NCBI GenBank assembly: GCA_024742705.1
Contig: JANSXZ010000011.1
Coordinates: forward strand, 59,972-123,971
DNA from: Paracoccaceae bacterium
GTDB taxonomy: Bacteria > Pseudomonadota > Alphaproteobacteria > Rhodobacterales > Rhodobacteraceae
Reading direction: 5' to 3'
DNA: 64,000 bases
Below the pieces are notes generated by a model, which was given only the letters and a program-made list of their open reading frames with translations, was not told where the DNA came from and ran no database searches. Position numbers and translations under genes: made by a program. Below, in pieces: positions 54,310-63,000 of this stretch; position 1 is the stretch's first letter; the number at the start of each line of letters is the position of its first letter.

Positions 54310-55338
54310 TCAGCCGAACATCTCCTCCAGATCGACGGTTCCGCGGTGGTTCAGATCGCCCTTGTGGCGCGCCACGAACCCGCCCGCGGCCGCCCGCCCC
54401 GCCGCCTTCAGCCGGGCCAGCGTATAGGGCGTCGGCACCAGCTTTGTCGCCACCGACAGCGCGTTCATCAGCGCATCATCGGCGATCATATGTACCAGAA
54501 CCCGCTTCATCCGCCCGTCATCCACCATGCCTTCGTCCAGCAGCCGTTGCACGAAATTGATCGCACGCAGTTCACGCAGCAACGAAGAGTTGAAGCTTAT
54601 CTCATTGATCCTGTTCTGGATCTCCTGCGGCGTGGTCGGCAGATCTGCGCGCTCCAGAGGGTTGATGTTGACAATCAGCACATCCGCTGGCAGCGCCGGA
54701 TCGAACAGCGGAAACAGCGCCGGATTGCCGGTATAGCCCCCGTCCCAGAACGCCTCGCGCCGTCCGGTTTCCACGTCATCGATTTCAACCGCGCGAAAGA
54801 TCGTCGGCAGACAGGCCGACGCCATGATCGCCTCCGACGTGATGCCATCGCCGGAAAACACCCGGATCTTGCCGTTGCGCACCCGCGTGGCGCAGATGAA
54901 CAGGGCCGGGCCGTCGTCGGCACAGACCTTGCCGAAATCGAACTTCTCGACAATCGGTTCCAGCGGATTGCGATAGAGCGGCCCCCACGCATAGGGCGAC
55001 ATCACCCGGCTCATCGCGTCGCTCAGCAGGAAGGCCGGCGAAAACTCCAGCGCCTGGCTCACGGCGCGCGGCTGCAGGCCCTGCATCCAGCCCTCCAGCC
55101 GCAGGTCGCGCACCGCACCGACTTGTTCCCAAAGCTCGTCCAGACTGGCCCGCGCGCCCGCGCGGCCCCCGCGCACCATGCCGGCCTTCAGCGCAGCACC
55201 GTTCAGCGCACCCGCCGAAGTGCCTGAAATCGCCGCGATCTCGATGTCCTCCTCTTCCAGCAGACGGTCCAGAACACCCCAGGTAAAAGCCCCGTGCGCG
55301 CCGCCGCCCTGCAAGGCGAGGTTGATCCGCTTGGTCAT
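54310..55338 (-). CDS. Patatin-like phospholipase family protein
   Basis: 342 residues from ATG 55338. Catalytic dyad motifs are present: oxyanion GGGAHGAF (about 11), nucleophile GTSAG (about 39), and DGGYTGN (about 200). Downstream of the 3-hydroxybutyrate dehydrogenase gene on the same strand; patatin-like proteins beside bdhA are often proposed to act on PHB granules or their lipids, but this is inference. The ribosome-binding site (AAAGGAAGG) comes from an intergenic repeat tail. Confidence 0.87.
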   Translation of the reverse strand: MTKRINLALQGGGAHGAFTWGVLDRLLEEEDIEIAAISGTSAGALNGAALKAGMVRGGRAGARASLDELWEQVGAVRDLRLEGWMQGLQPRAVSQALEFSPAFLLSDAMSRVMSPYAWGPLYRNPLEPIVEKFDFGKVCADDGPALFICATRVRNGKIRVFSGDGITSEAIMASACLPTIFRAVEIDDVETGRREAFWDGGYTGNPALFPLFDPALPADVLIVNINPLERADLPTTPQEIQNRINEISFNSSLLRELRAINFVQRLLDEGMVDDGRMKRVLVHMIADDALMNALSVATKLVPTPYTLARLKAAGRAAAGGFVARHKGDLNHRGTVDLEEMFG

Positions 55339-55350
55339 GCCCTGTCCTTC

Positions 55351-55407
55351 CTTTCGCCCGAAGTATCCCGGGGGACGTCGCCCACGGCGACGGGGGGCAG
55401 CGCCCCC
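55351..55407. repeat. Palindromic intergenic repeat, copy 5
   Basis: On the - strand: GGGGGC-GCT-GCCCCC (55393-55407), a hairpin CGTCGCC-3-GGCGACG (55376-55392), then CCCCCGGGATACTTCGGGC and the AAAGGAAGG tail. It is close to copy 3, with the same order of two hairpins then tail, between two genes of one strand. Confidence 0.65.
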
Positions 55408-55420
55408 GTCCCTGCGCCGG

Positions 55421-56194
55421 TCACAGCGCGGTCCATCCCCCGTCGACGCTGATCGTTGTGCCGGTGATCTGTGCCGCGGCATCCGAACACAGGAAAACCG
55501 TGGTGCCGCCCAGTTGCCCTACCGTCGCGAAGGCCTTCGAAGGCTGCCGGTCCAGCATCACCTTCTTGATCACCTCTTCGCGGCCCATGCCGTATTTTTC
55601 CATCGTATCGGGGATCTGCGCTTCAACCAGCGGCGTCAGCACGTAACCGGGGCAGATCGCGTTGCAGGTGATCGGCTCTTCCGCGGTTTCCAGGGCCGTG
55701 GTCTTGGACAGACCGACAATGCCGTGCTTGGCGGCGATATAGGCGGATTTGTAGGGCGATGCGGTCAGGCCGTGGGCGCTGGCGATGTTCACCACGCGAC
55801 CCCACCCCGCCGCGCGCATCTTCGGCAGCGCCGCGGCGGTCGTGTGAAACGCCGACGTCAGGTTGATGGCGATGATCGCGTCCCATTTTTCGGTGGGAAA
55901 GCTGTCGATCGGCGCGACGTGCTGAATGCCGGCGTTGTTCACCAGGATATCGCAGCGCCCGGCCTTGCCGATCAGTGCGCGGCAGGCTTCGGCGTTGGAC
56001 ATGTCGGCCTGGATATAGCGCGCGGTGGTTCCCGTCGCCTGCGAGATTTCGGCGGCCAGCGCGTGGTCTTCAGGCGTGTCCGAGAACGAATTCAACACCA
56101 CGTCCGCGCCCGCCCGCGCCAGTTCCCATGCAATTCCAAGCCCGATGCCCGAATTCGATCCGGTGATGATGGCGGTTTTTCCGTTAAGGGTCAT
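55421..56194 (-). CDS. bdhA: D-3-hydroxybutyrate dehydrogenase
   Basis: 257 residues from ATG 56194, as usual for BdhA; the longer frame upstream overlaps the terminator and is unlikely. SDR motifs TGSNSGIG (about 12), NNAGIQHVAPID (about 91), and YIAAK (about 156), with the BdhA-specific region GYVLTPLVEAQIPD and a long helix up to KKVMLDRQPSK. Oxidises D-3-hydroxybutyrate to acetoacetate, which the acetoacetyl-CoA synthetase at 22949-24913 can activate. Confidence 0.92.
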   Translation of the reverse strand: MTLNGKTAIITGSNSGIGLGIAWELARAGADVVLNSFSDTPEDHALAAEISQATGTTARYIQADMSNAEACRALIGKAGRCDILVNNAGIQHVAPIDSFPTEKWDAIIAINLTSAFHTTAAALPKMRAAGWGRVVNIASAHGLTASPYKSAYIAAKHGIVGLSKTTALETAEEPITCNAICPGYVLTPLVEAQIPDTMEKYGMGREEVIKKVMLDRQPSKAFATVGQLGGTTVFLCSDAAAQITGTTISVDGGWTAL

Positions 56195-56325
56195 GAACGT
56201 TCCTCGCGTTTCGCTGATGGCTCGGGGGCAACCTGCCATGCTGCATCTGCGAAGAAAACCGACAAATGCCGCAAGTCCGCCGCGGCCCAGCCACATTTGC
56301 GCCACAATCGCGCCGCCACTCTCAA

Positions 56326-56355
56326 ACAAAAAAAACGCCCGCGCGAGGCGGGCGT
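56326..56355 (-). terminator. Strong intrinsic terminator (minus strand)
   Basis: Stem ACGCCCGC (56335-56342) with GCGGGCGT (56348-56355), five-base loop, followed on the - strand by a run of eight T (56328-56335). It ends the candidate small RNA and would also insulate bdhA from upstream transcription. Confidence 0.85.
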
Positions 56356-56404
56356 CAAGTTATTGAGGCAGGTTTCATACAGGCAAGAAACCTATCGAGC
56401 AGTG
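56327..56404 (-). ncRNA. Candidate small RNA
   Basis: About 78 bases on the - strand between bdhA and the peptide-binding gene, with no reading frame. It begins about 7 bases after a TATAAA -10, contains a 7-base stem AGGTTTC-10-GAAACCT (56370-56393) and ends in a perfect terminator stem ACGCCCGC-5-GCGGGCGT followed by eight T. No - strand protein gene precedes it, so the terminator needs its own transcript. The family is not recognised. Confidence 0.6.
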
Positions 56405-56409
56405 ACTCC

Positions 56410-56438
56410 TTTATAGGCAATTCCCTTGCGGCATCCAA
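56410..56438 (-). promoter_or_regulatory. Candidate small-RNA promoter
   Basis: -10 TATAAA (56410-56415) and -35 TTGGAT (56433-56438) on the - strand with exactly 17 bases between. The -10 is five of six to consensus, the -35 only keeps TTG. Confidence 0.5.
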
Positions 56439-56518
56439 GCTAAAAGTTTGAAAGTCAATGAAACCCCCCGTAGGCTCAGGCCCAAGAAAACAGGGGCATA
56501 AGGAGGATTGTTTCGAAA

Positions 56519-58339
56519 ATGCATCCAGTGTTTTTCCGATTCGCAGCGTTGGTTCTGGTGAGTCTGGGAGCGGTTTTTCCCGTCAAGGCTGAAATCGGAG
56601 AATCATCCCATGCCATAGCTATGTATGGCGCTCCGGCCTTGCCACAGGATTTTGTGTCGCTGCCCTATGCCAACCCGGATGCGCCCAAGGGTGGCACAAT
56701 CGTCTTCGGAAACACCGGCGGTTTCGACAGCCTGAACCCCTACGTTCAGAAAGGCACCGCACCCTGGCAATTGCGTTTTCTGACTCATGAAGCCCTGATG
56801 GCGCGATCCTGGGACGAACCCTTTACCCTTTACGGATTGCTGGCCGAATCGGTACGCACCGCGCCCGACCGCAGCTGGGTGGAATTCACCCTACGCCCCG
56901 AGGCGCGGTTTTCCGATGGCAGCCCGGTCACTGTGGAGGATGTGATATGGTCCTATCGAACGCTGGGCGAGGACGGGCACCTGAGGTATCGTGGTCTGGC
57001 CGCGCGCATCGACAGCATCGCGCAGACCGGGCCGCGCAGCTTGCGCCTGACGTTCAACACCAATGATCGCGAGCTGGCGCTTCTGGCCGGCATGCGCCCG
57101 ATCCTGAAGAAGGCACAGTGGCAGAACGGCGATTTCACCGCGTCGGGTCTGGATACCGTCCCGATCGGCAGCGCGGCCTATGTGGTCTCTGACTACGAGG
57201 CCGGCCGTTTCGTCCGGCTCACCCGCGATCCCGCCTATTGGGGCCGCGATCTGCCGCTGAACCGCGGACAGCACAACTTCGATGAAATCCGCATCGAGTT
57301 CTATGGCGATCAGACCGTGCTCTTCGAGGCCTTCAAGGCCGGCGCGCTGACCGTGTTCCGCGAGTTCAACGCCGACGCGTGGGCCAGCCGCTATGATTTC
57401 CCCGCCGTGCTGCGCGGTGACGTGGTGAAATCCGAGATACCGCACCAGCGCCCCAGCGGCATGACCGGTTTCGTCATGAACACCCGCCGCGCACCTTTTG
57501 ACGACTGGCGCGTCCGCGAGGCGATGCTGCTGGCCTTCAACTTCGAATTCATCAACGACACGATGACCGGCGGCGCGCAGCCGCGGATCGCATCATATTT
57601 CTCGAACTCGGAACTGGGGCTGCGGCCAGGGCCGGCCGACGGGCCGGTACGCACACTTCTGGCGCCCTTTGCCGCCGAGCTGCCCGAGGGCACGCTGGAA
57701 GGCTACCTTCTTCCACGAGGCGACGGCACGGCGCGCAACCGGGCCAACCTGAGGCAGGCCGCCGCCCTGCTGGCGCAGGCGGGCTGGCGGGTCGATGCGG
57801 GCGCGCTGCGCAACGCGGATGGCCGCCGCTTTGCCTTCGAGGTGCTGTTGCGTCAGGGCGACGGCGACATGCAGACGGTGATCGACATCTACGCGCGCGC
57901 ACTGGAACGGCTGGGCATCGCGGTGCGCACCGCATCCGTGGACAATGCACAGTACAACGAACGGATTTCCGCGCTCGATTTCGACATGACCGATTTCCGT
58001 CGCGATCTGTCGCTGTCGCCGGGCAACGAACAGCGGCTCTATTGGGGCAGCGCCGTCGCCGATACGCCGGGCACCCGGAACCTGATGGGCGTGGCATCCC
58101 CGGCGGTGGACGCGATGATCGATGCCATGCTGGGCGCGGCCAGCCGCGATGGCTTCGTGCAGGCCGCGCGCGCGCTCGACAGGGTTCTGACGGCGGGGCG
58201 TTATGTGATCCCGATCTGGCAGTACGATGTGGGCCGCATCGCGCATGACCGCGCCCTGCGTTATCCCGACAGACTGCCGATCTACGGCGATCGCATCGGT
58301 TTTCTGCCGGATGTCTGGTGGTACGATCCGGGCGACTGA
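56519..58339 (+). CDS. Peptide/oligopeptide ABC transporter substrate-binding protein (YejA-like, SBP_bac_5)
   Basis: 606 residues with a signal peptide (FFRFAALVLVSLGAVFPVKA, cleavage before EIGE). The SBP_bac_5 domain is complete: HAIAMYGAPALPQDFVSLPY typical of the YejA subgroup, FSDGSPVTVEDVIWSY (about 133), and a C-terminal RLPIYGDRIGFLPDVWW. AGGAGG lies 12 bases before the start. No permease or ATPase genes adjoin it, so it is an orphan binding protein or serves a transporter encoded elsewhere. Confidence 0.9.
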   Translation: MHPVFFRFAALVLVSLGAVFPVKAEIGESSHAIAMYGAPALPQDFVSLPYANPDAPKGGTIVFGNTGGFDSLNPYVQKGTAPWQLRFLTHEALMARSWDEPFTLYGLLAESVRTAPDRSWVEFTLRPEARFSDGSPVTVEDVIWSYRTLGEDGHLRYRGLAARIDSIAQTGPRSLRLTFNTNDRELALLAGMRPILKKAQWQNGDFTASGLDTVPIGSAAYVVSDYEAGRFVRLTRDPAYWGRDLPLNRGQHNFDEIRIEFYGDQTVLFEAFKAGALTVFREFNADAWASRYDFPAVLRGDVVKSEIPHQRPSGMTGFVMNTRRAPFDDWRVREAMLLAFNFEFINDTMTGGAQPRIASYFSNSELGLRPGPADGPVRTLLAPFAAELPEGTLEGYLLPRGDGTARNRANLRQAAALLAQAGWRVDAGALRNADGRRFAFEVLLRQGDGDMQTVIDIYARALERLGIAVRTASVDNAQYNERISALDFDMTDFRRDLSLSPGNEQRLYWGSAVADTPGTRNLMGVASPAVDAMIDAMLGAASRDGFVQAARALDRVLTAGRYVIPIWQYDVGRIAHDRALRYPDRLPIYGDRIGFLPDVWWYDPGD

Positions 58340-58458
58340 TCGCGCGGCCCACACCTGACCGGAATTGTGCCATATCCCCCGAACCACAACCCAAGCGCGA
58401 AAAAGGGGTATTTTTCGTGTCAGTTTGCCCAATTTCGGCAAGTGTTTGACTACGCCAC

Positions 58459-58488
58459 TTGACAGTGCGGCGCCATGACGCATTAGCT
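58459..58488 (+). promoter_or_regulatory. Candidate promoter of the 87-residue gene
   Basis: Perfect -35 TTGACA (58459-58464) and TTAGCT (58483-58488) as -10, 18 bases apart, about 78 bases before the start codon. The rest of the 226-base gap (58340-58565) shows nothing else beyond a short AAAAA-TTTTT pair near 58407-58422. Confidence 0.5.
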
Positions 58489-58565
58489 GAAGCATCATCA
58501 ATCGCAGTTATGGCCCAGACGAAGGCTGACCCGCGCTTCGAGCAGATGCAACAAGAGGACGTTGA

Positions 58566-58829
58566 ATGACCTGGGCCGATCTGACGCAAAACTGGGCAAT
58601 ATGGTTCGCCCGAATCAAGCAACGGTTTCCCAATCTCGAGGACAGCGCGATGCCTTTCCTCAAGCAGGATCGCCAGCGGTTCGAATGCTACCTTGCGGAA
58701 ACGCACCAGCTGACGCTGACCGAGGCGCGCGAGGAGTTCGAGGAATTCCTCTATATCGAGTCGCTGGCCCGCGAGGCCATCGACTATCGCGCCCGCACCG
58801 ACGACAGCAGTTTCACGTCAAGGATGTGA
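58566..58829 (+). CDS. Conserved small hypothetical protein
   Basis: 87 residues, helical, rich in charged and aromatic residues (RIKQRFPNLEDSAMPFLKQD; LTEAREEFEEFLYIESLAR). No signal peptide, membrane segment or known motif. Not recognised as a named family. A plausible promoter lies upstream. Its last 17 bases overlap the 3' end of the XRE-cupin gene on the other strand. Confidence 0.75.
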   Translation: MTWADLTQNWAIWFARIKQRFPNLEDSAMPFLKQDRQRFECYLAETHQLTLTEAREEFEEFLYIESLAREAIDYRARTDDSSFTSRM

Positions 58830-59436
58830 CCCACAGGATCGTGGCGTCTTCGTCGCTGACAGAGACCACGTTGTGGCCCATCGTGGCGTCGTAATAGGCG
58901 CTGTCGCCCCGCCGCATCTCGACGGGCTCGTAGAATTCGGTGAACAGCCTGATCACCCCGGTCAGGACATACAGGAATTCTTCGCCGTCGTGGCGCACCC
59001 AGCCGTCGAATTCGTTCATGTCGCGGGCCCGCACGCGCGCGCGGTACGGCAGCATCTGTTTCTTGGTCAGCGTCTCGGCCAGCAACTCGTGCTCGTAGGT
59101 TGCCGTGGCGTGTCCGGCGCCGGCGCCGGAGCGCGTCACCGCCATGCGCCCATTCACACGGTCTTCCTGCGGCGGGGTGAACAGCTGCGGCACCGAAATC
59201 TGCAGCCCCACAGCCAACTTCTTCAACGCGTCGTAGGTGGGAGACATCTGCCCGTTTTCGATCTTTGACAGGGTCGAGCGGGCCAACCCGGCCTGTGATG
59301 CGGCCTGCTCCAGTGTCCAGTCGCGCGCCTTGCGCAGCGCGCGCACCCGCAGGCCCAGATCCAGCGGTTCGGGCACGCTCTGATCGCCCCCCGACCGGGC
59401 GATGCGAATGATGGATCTGGGATCGCGTGTTGTCAT
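58813..59436 (-). CDS. XRE-family regulator with cupin domain
   Basis: 207 residues from ATG 59436 (MTTRDPRSIIRIARSGG). HTH at about residues 28-82 (LRVRALRKARDW; GLARSTLSKIENGQMSP) and a C-terminal cupin (about 115-205: GEEFLYVLTGVIRLF; GDSAYYDATMGHNVV). This layout is common in regulators of amine, polyamine or acyl metabolism. The start codon lies inside a 12-base palindrome TTGTCATGACAA (59430-59441). Divergent from an acyl-CoA ligase, which it probably controls. Confidence 0.88.
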   Translation of the reverse strand: MTTRDPRSIIRIARSGGDQSVPEPLDLGLRVRALRKARDWTLEQAASQAGLARSTLSKIENGQMSPTYDALKKLAVGLQISVPQLFTPPQEDRVNGRMAVTRSGAGAGHATATYEHELLAETLTKKQMLPYRARVRARDMNEFDGWVRHDGEEFLYVLTGVIRLFTEFYEPVEMRRGDSAYYDATMGHNVVSVSDEDATILWVTSLT

Positions 59437-59441
59437 GACAA
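59430..59441. promoter_or_regulatory. Palindrome at the XRE-cupin start codon
   Basis: TTGTCATGACAA is a perfect 12-base palindrome centred on the start codon of the regulator gene, a fitting place for an autoregulatory operator in the 64-base divergent gap. Confidence 0.4.
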
Positions 59442-59500
59442 AACGTATAGGTGCGGACCGCATGGCTTGCAACGGGGCGGGTCGGGCGATAGCAGGGGGC

Positions 59501-61015
59501 ATGATCTCCGTCTTCGAGAAGGGCCGCTTTCCGCCCGCCCCCGCGTCTTTCAACCTGGCGGCCCATGTTCTGGGCCGGGCCGGCGCGCTTGCCGAGAAAC
59601 CGGCGCTGGTGCTTCCGGGCGACACAACCGAGGTCTGGAGCTATGGCGCGCTGGAACAGGCGGTGCGCGGCACCGCCACGGGGCTGTTGCGCACCGGACT
59701 GACACCGGGCGATATCGTGCTGATGCGGCTGGGCAATTCGGTGGATTTCCCGCTGACCTACCTGGGCGCGATCGCCGCCGGGCTGATCCCGGTGCCGACA
59801 TCCGCGCAACTGACATTGCCCGAGTGCCGCCAGATCGTCGACACGCTGTCGCCGGTGGCCATCGTCGCGGCACCCGATGTGGTCGTGCCGCCGCATCCAC
59901 GGGTGATCGGGCTGGAGGCACTGCGCGCGATGCGCGACCTGCCCGCCGCCGCCTATGACATGGGCGATCCCGAACGCATGGCCTATGTGGTCTTCACCTC
60001 GGGCACATCGGGCAAGCCGCGCGCGGTGGCCCATGCCCATCGCGCCATCTGGGCGCGCCAGATGATGATGCGCGGGTGGTATGGCCTGAGCCAGAGCGAC
60101 CGTCTGCTTCATGCCGGCGCCTTCAACTGGACCTATACGCTGGGCACCGGGCTGATGGATCCCTGGACGATGGGCGCCACCGCCCTGATCCCCGCCCAGG
60201 GCACCCCGCCCGAGCATCTCGGGGCGCTGATCGCGTCCCATGACGTGACGATCTTTGCCGCTGCACCAGGGGTTTACCGGCGGATCCTCAAGTCTGATAA
60301 CCGGATCGCCGCGCCGCATCTGCGGCATGGCCTGACAGCCGGCGAAAAGCTGGCGCCGGATCTGCACACCGCCTGGACGGCGGCCACCGGCACGCCGCTC
60401 TTCGAGGCCTACGGCATGTCGGAGTGTTCCACCTTCATCTCGTCCTCGCCCGACCATCCGGCGCGCGACGGGCGCCTCGGCACCCCGCAGGAAGGCCGCC
60501 GCGTCGCCATCATGGGCGCTGACGGACCTGTGGAAATGGGCACCGAGGGCACCATCGCGGTGCACCGCTCGGATCCGGGGCTGATGCTGGGCTATCTGGG
60601 CCAGCCCGAGGAAACCGCCAGCCGGTTTCGCGGCCCCTGGTTCATGACCGGCGACCAGGGCGTGATGGAAGACGACGGCCAGATCGCCTATCTGGGCCGC
60701 GCCGACGACATGATGAACGCTGGTGGATACCGCGTGTCGCCGCTGGAAGTCGAAGGCGCGCTGGCCGGATTTCCCGGTATCGTTCAGGTCGGCGCGACCG
60801 ACGTGGCCGTGGCATCCGGCGCGCGCATCATCGTGGCCTTCTACACCGCGCCCACGCCGCTGCCGGAACCCGAACTGGCGGCATTTGCCGCCGCGCGGCT
60901 GGCGCGCTACAAGCAACCCCGCGCCTATGTGCATCTCGATGCGCTTCCCGCGGGCGCCAACGGCAAACTGCTGCGCCGCGCCCTGCCCCCATTCTTCAAA
61001 GGCTCCGCCCCATGA
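59501..61015 (+). CDS. Acyl-CoA ligase (benzoate-CoA-ligase-like adenylate-forming enzyme)
   Basis: 504 residues from ATG 59501 (MISVFEKGRFPPAPASFN); an upstream in-frame start reads through the divergent control region. P-loop VFTSGTSGKPR (about 165), EAYGMSE (about 304), WFMTGDQG (about 382) and the C-terminal lysine in PAGANGKLLRRAL (about 485). Activates an aromatic or short acyl acid to its CoA ester. The stop overlaps the DsbA-like gene (ATGA). Controlled probably by the divergent XRE-cupin regulator. Confidence 0.88.
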   Translation: MISVFEKGRFPPAPASFNLAAHVLGRAGALAEKPALVLPGDTTEVWSYGALEQAVRGTATGLLRTGLTPGDIVLMRLGNSVDFPLTYLGAIAAGLIPVPTSAQLTLPECRQIVDTLSPVAIVAAPDVVVPPHPRVIGLEALRAMRDLPAAAYDMGDPERMAYVVFTSGTSGKPRAVAHAHRAIWARQMMMRGWYGLSQSDRLLHAGAFNWTYTLGTGLMDPWTMGATALIPAQGTPPEHLGALIASHDVTIFAAAPGVYRRILKSDNRIAAPHLRHGLTAGEKLAPDLHTAWTAATGTPLFEAYGMSECSTFISSSPDHPARDGRLGTPQEGRRVAIMGADGPVEMGTEGTIAVHRSDPGLMLGYLGQPEETASRFRGPWFMTGDQGVMEDDGQIAYLGRADDMMNAGGYRVSPLEVEGALAGFPGIVQVGATDVAVASGARIIVAFYTAPTPLPEPELAAFAAARLARYKQPRAYVHLDALPAGANGKLLRRALPPFFKGSAP

Positions 61016-61662
61016 CCGACCTGACCGTCAAGCTGGATATCCTTTCCGATCCGATCTGCCCCTGGTGCTATATCGGCAAGGCGCAACTGGACACCGCTCT
61101 GGCCCGCGTGCCCGATCATCCCTTTGTGATCGAATGGCATCCGTTCCAGCTGAACCCCGACATGCCCGCTGGTGGCATGGACCGGCGCAGTTATCTAGAG
61201 GCCAAGTTCGGCGGCAAGGAACGCGCGGCCAAGGCCTATGCGCCCATTGTCGAACATGCCGAGGCGGCGGGGCTGGCAATCAACTTCGACGCCATGCAGG
61301 TGACGCCGAACACGATGGACGCGCATCGCCTGATCCACTGGGCCGGGATCGAAGGCCGCCAGACCGCGGCCGTTTCAGCGCTGTTCGCGGCCTATTTCAC
61401 CGAAGGGCGCGACATCGGCGATGCCGAGGTGCTGGGCGATATCGCCGATGGCATCGGGCTGGACGCGTCGGTTGTGATGCGGCTGCTGGCGTCGGACGCG
61501 GACCGCGCCGACATCGCCAAACGCGATGCGCACAGCCGTGAGATGGGGGTCAATTCGGTGCCCACGTTCATCGTTGCCGGCAAGCACGCGGTGCCCGGCG
61601 CCCAGCCAGCGGACCTGTGGGAACGGGTGATCGCCGAAATGAAGAGCGGCGCCGAAAGCTGA
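61012..61662 (+). CDS. DsbA-family oxidoreductase (FrnE-like)
   Basis: 216 residues; N-terminal LDILSDPICPWCYIGKAQL carries the redox CPWC motif (about residue 16-19) and GVNSVPTFIVAGKHAVPGAQ the cis-Pro loop. No signal peptide, so cytosolic. FrnE-like proteins catalyse thiol-disulfide exchange or isomerisation in secondary metabolism. Coupled to the acyl-CoA ligase gene by overlap. Confidence 0.88.
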   Translation: MTDLTVKLDILSDPICPWCYIGKAQLDTALARVPDHPFVIEWHPFQLNPDMPAGGMDRRSYLEAKFGGKERAAKAYAPIVEHAEAAGLAINFDAMQVTPNTMDAHRLIHWAGIEGRQTAAVSALFAAYFTEGRDIGDAEVLGDIADGIGLDASVVMRLLASDADRADIAKRDAHSREMGVNSVPTFIVAGKHAVPGAQPADLWERVIAEMKSGAES

Positions 61663-61730
61663 TCGGCCAAGGCCACCCCGATACCGCGCGCGCCCGTCCC
61701 GGTTTGCACGCCGCCCCGAAAGAACGCCAG

Positions 61731-62933
61731 ATGACCAAGACCGCCATGGGCCGGACAGAGTTCATCGCGCTGATTGCGATGATGATGGCGACGATCGCCT
61801 TTTCCATCGACGCGATGTTGCCCGCCCTGCCAGAGATCGCCCGCGAACTGACACCGGACGATCTGAACCGTGCGCAGCTTATTGTGGTGTCTTTCGTTCT
61901 GGGAATGGGTGCGGGCACGATGTTCACCGGGCCTCTGTCGGATGCGGTGGGGCGCAGGCCGGTGATCATGTGGGGGGCGGCGCTGTATTGCCTCGCGGCG
62001 GCTTTGGCGTGGGTTTCAACCTCTCTGGAACTGGTGCTGGTGGCGCGTGTGATTCAGGGTATCGGCGCGGCCGGGCCGCGGGTGGTGTCGGTGGCGATCA
62101 TCCGCGATCTCTACAAGGGCCGGGAAATGGCCCGGCTGATGTCGGTGGCGATGGTGATCTTTTCGCTCTTCCCGGCGGTCGCCCCGCTGATCGGATCGGG
62201 TGTGATCGCGCTGGCGGGCTGGCGCGGCATCTTTCTGGTGTTCATGGGGTTTGCGGTGATCATGATGGTGTGGATGGGCACGCGGCTGTCTGAAACGCTG
62301 CCGGTCGCCCATCGCCGACCGATGCGTCTGGGGCTGATCTGGCTGGCGCTGCGCGAGATGTTCGCGCACCCGGTGGTGCGGCTTTCGATCATGGTGCAGA
62401 CGCTCAGCTTCGGGATGCTGTTCGCGATGATCGCCACGGTGCAGCCGGTCTATGACCGCGTGTTCGGCATGGCCGAAAGCTTTCCGCTGTGGTTCGGCGC
62501 CGTGGTTCTGATTTCGGCCAGCGCTTCGGTTCTGAACGCGATGCTTGTGGTGCGTCTGGGCATGCGCGCGATGATCACATGGACGCTGGCGGCACAGGTG
62601 GTCGTTTCGGGGGTCATGACCCTGATCGCGCTGGCCGGTCTGGCGCCGGAGGTTCTGTTCGTGGCCTTCCTGATCTGGCAGGCAACGGTGTTCCTGCAGG
62701 CTGGCACCACGATCGGAAACCTCAACGCCATCGCGATGGAACCGATGGGCCATATCGCGGGCATGGCGGCTTCGGTCATCGGATCGGTGGCAACGGTGGC
62801 TTCGGCGCTTCTGGCAACGCCCATCGCGCTTTTGTTCAACGGCACCCTGCTGCCGCTGACCCTTGGAATATGGACGATGGCGGTGGCCGGGCTTTTGCTG
62901 ATGATGCGGATGCGGCGCCTCGAGACTCGCTGA
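61731..62933 (+). CDS. MFS multidrug exporter, Bcr/CflA family
   Basis: 400 residues from ATG 61731 with about twelve membrane helices. MFS motif A appears as GPLSDAVGRRPVIMWG (about 65); ARVIQGIGAAGPRVVSVAI (about 103) is the Bcr/CflA motif C region. It exports drugs or metabolites with proton exchange. Sixty-eight bases after the FrnE gene and may share its transcript. Confidence 0.88.
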   Translation: MTKTAMGRTEFIALIAMMMATIAFSIDAMLPALPEIARELTPDDLNRAQLIVVSFVLGMGAGTMFTGPLSDAVGRRPVIMWGAALYCLAAALAWVSTSLELVLVARVIQGIGAAGPRVVSVAIIRDLYKGREMARLMSVAMVIFSLFPAVAPLIGSGVIALAGWRGIFLVFMGFAVIMMVWMGTRLSETLPVAHRRPMRLGLIWLALREMFAHPVVRLSIMVQTLSFGMLFAMIATVQPVYDRVFGMAESFPLWFGAVVLISASASVLNAMLVVRLGMRAMITWTLAAQVVVSGVMTLIALAGLAPEVLFVAFLIWQATVFLQAGTTIGNLNAIAMEPMGHIAGMAASVIGSVATVASALLATPIALLFNGTLLPLTLGIWTMAVAGLLLMMRMRRLETR

Positions 62934-63000
62934 CACTTTCGCCGAATCGCCTGCGCCGCTAGCCTGCCACCTCTGCCGGCATCGAAAGGACGCACCGCGA

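Noticed and set aside
58784..60934. 716-residue - strand frame over the XRE-cupin and acyl-CoA ligase genes
   Set aside because: It crosses a divergent promoter and two well-supported genes and resembles nothing.
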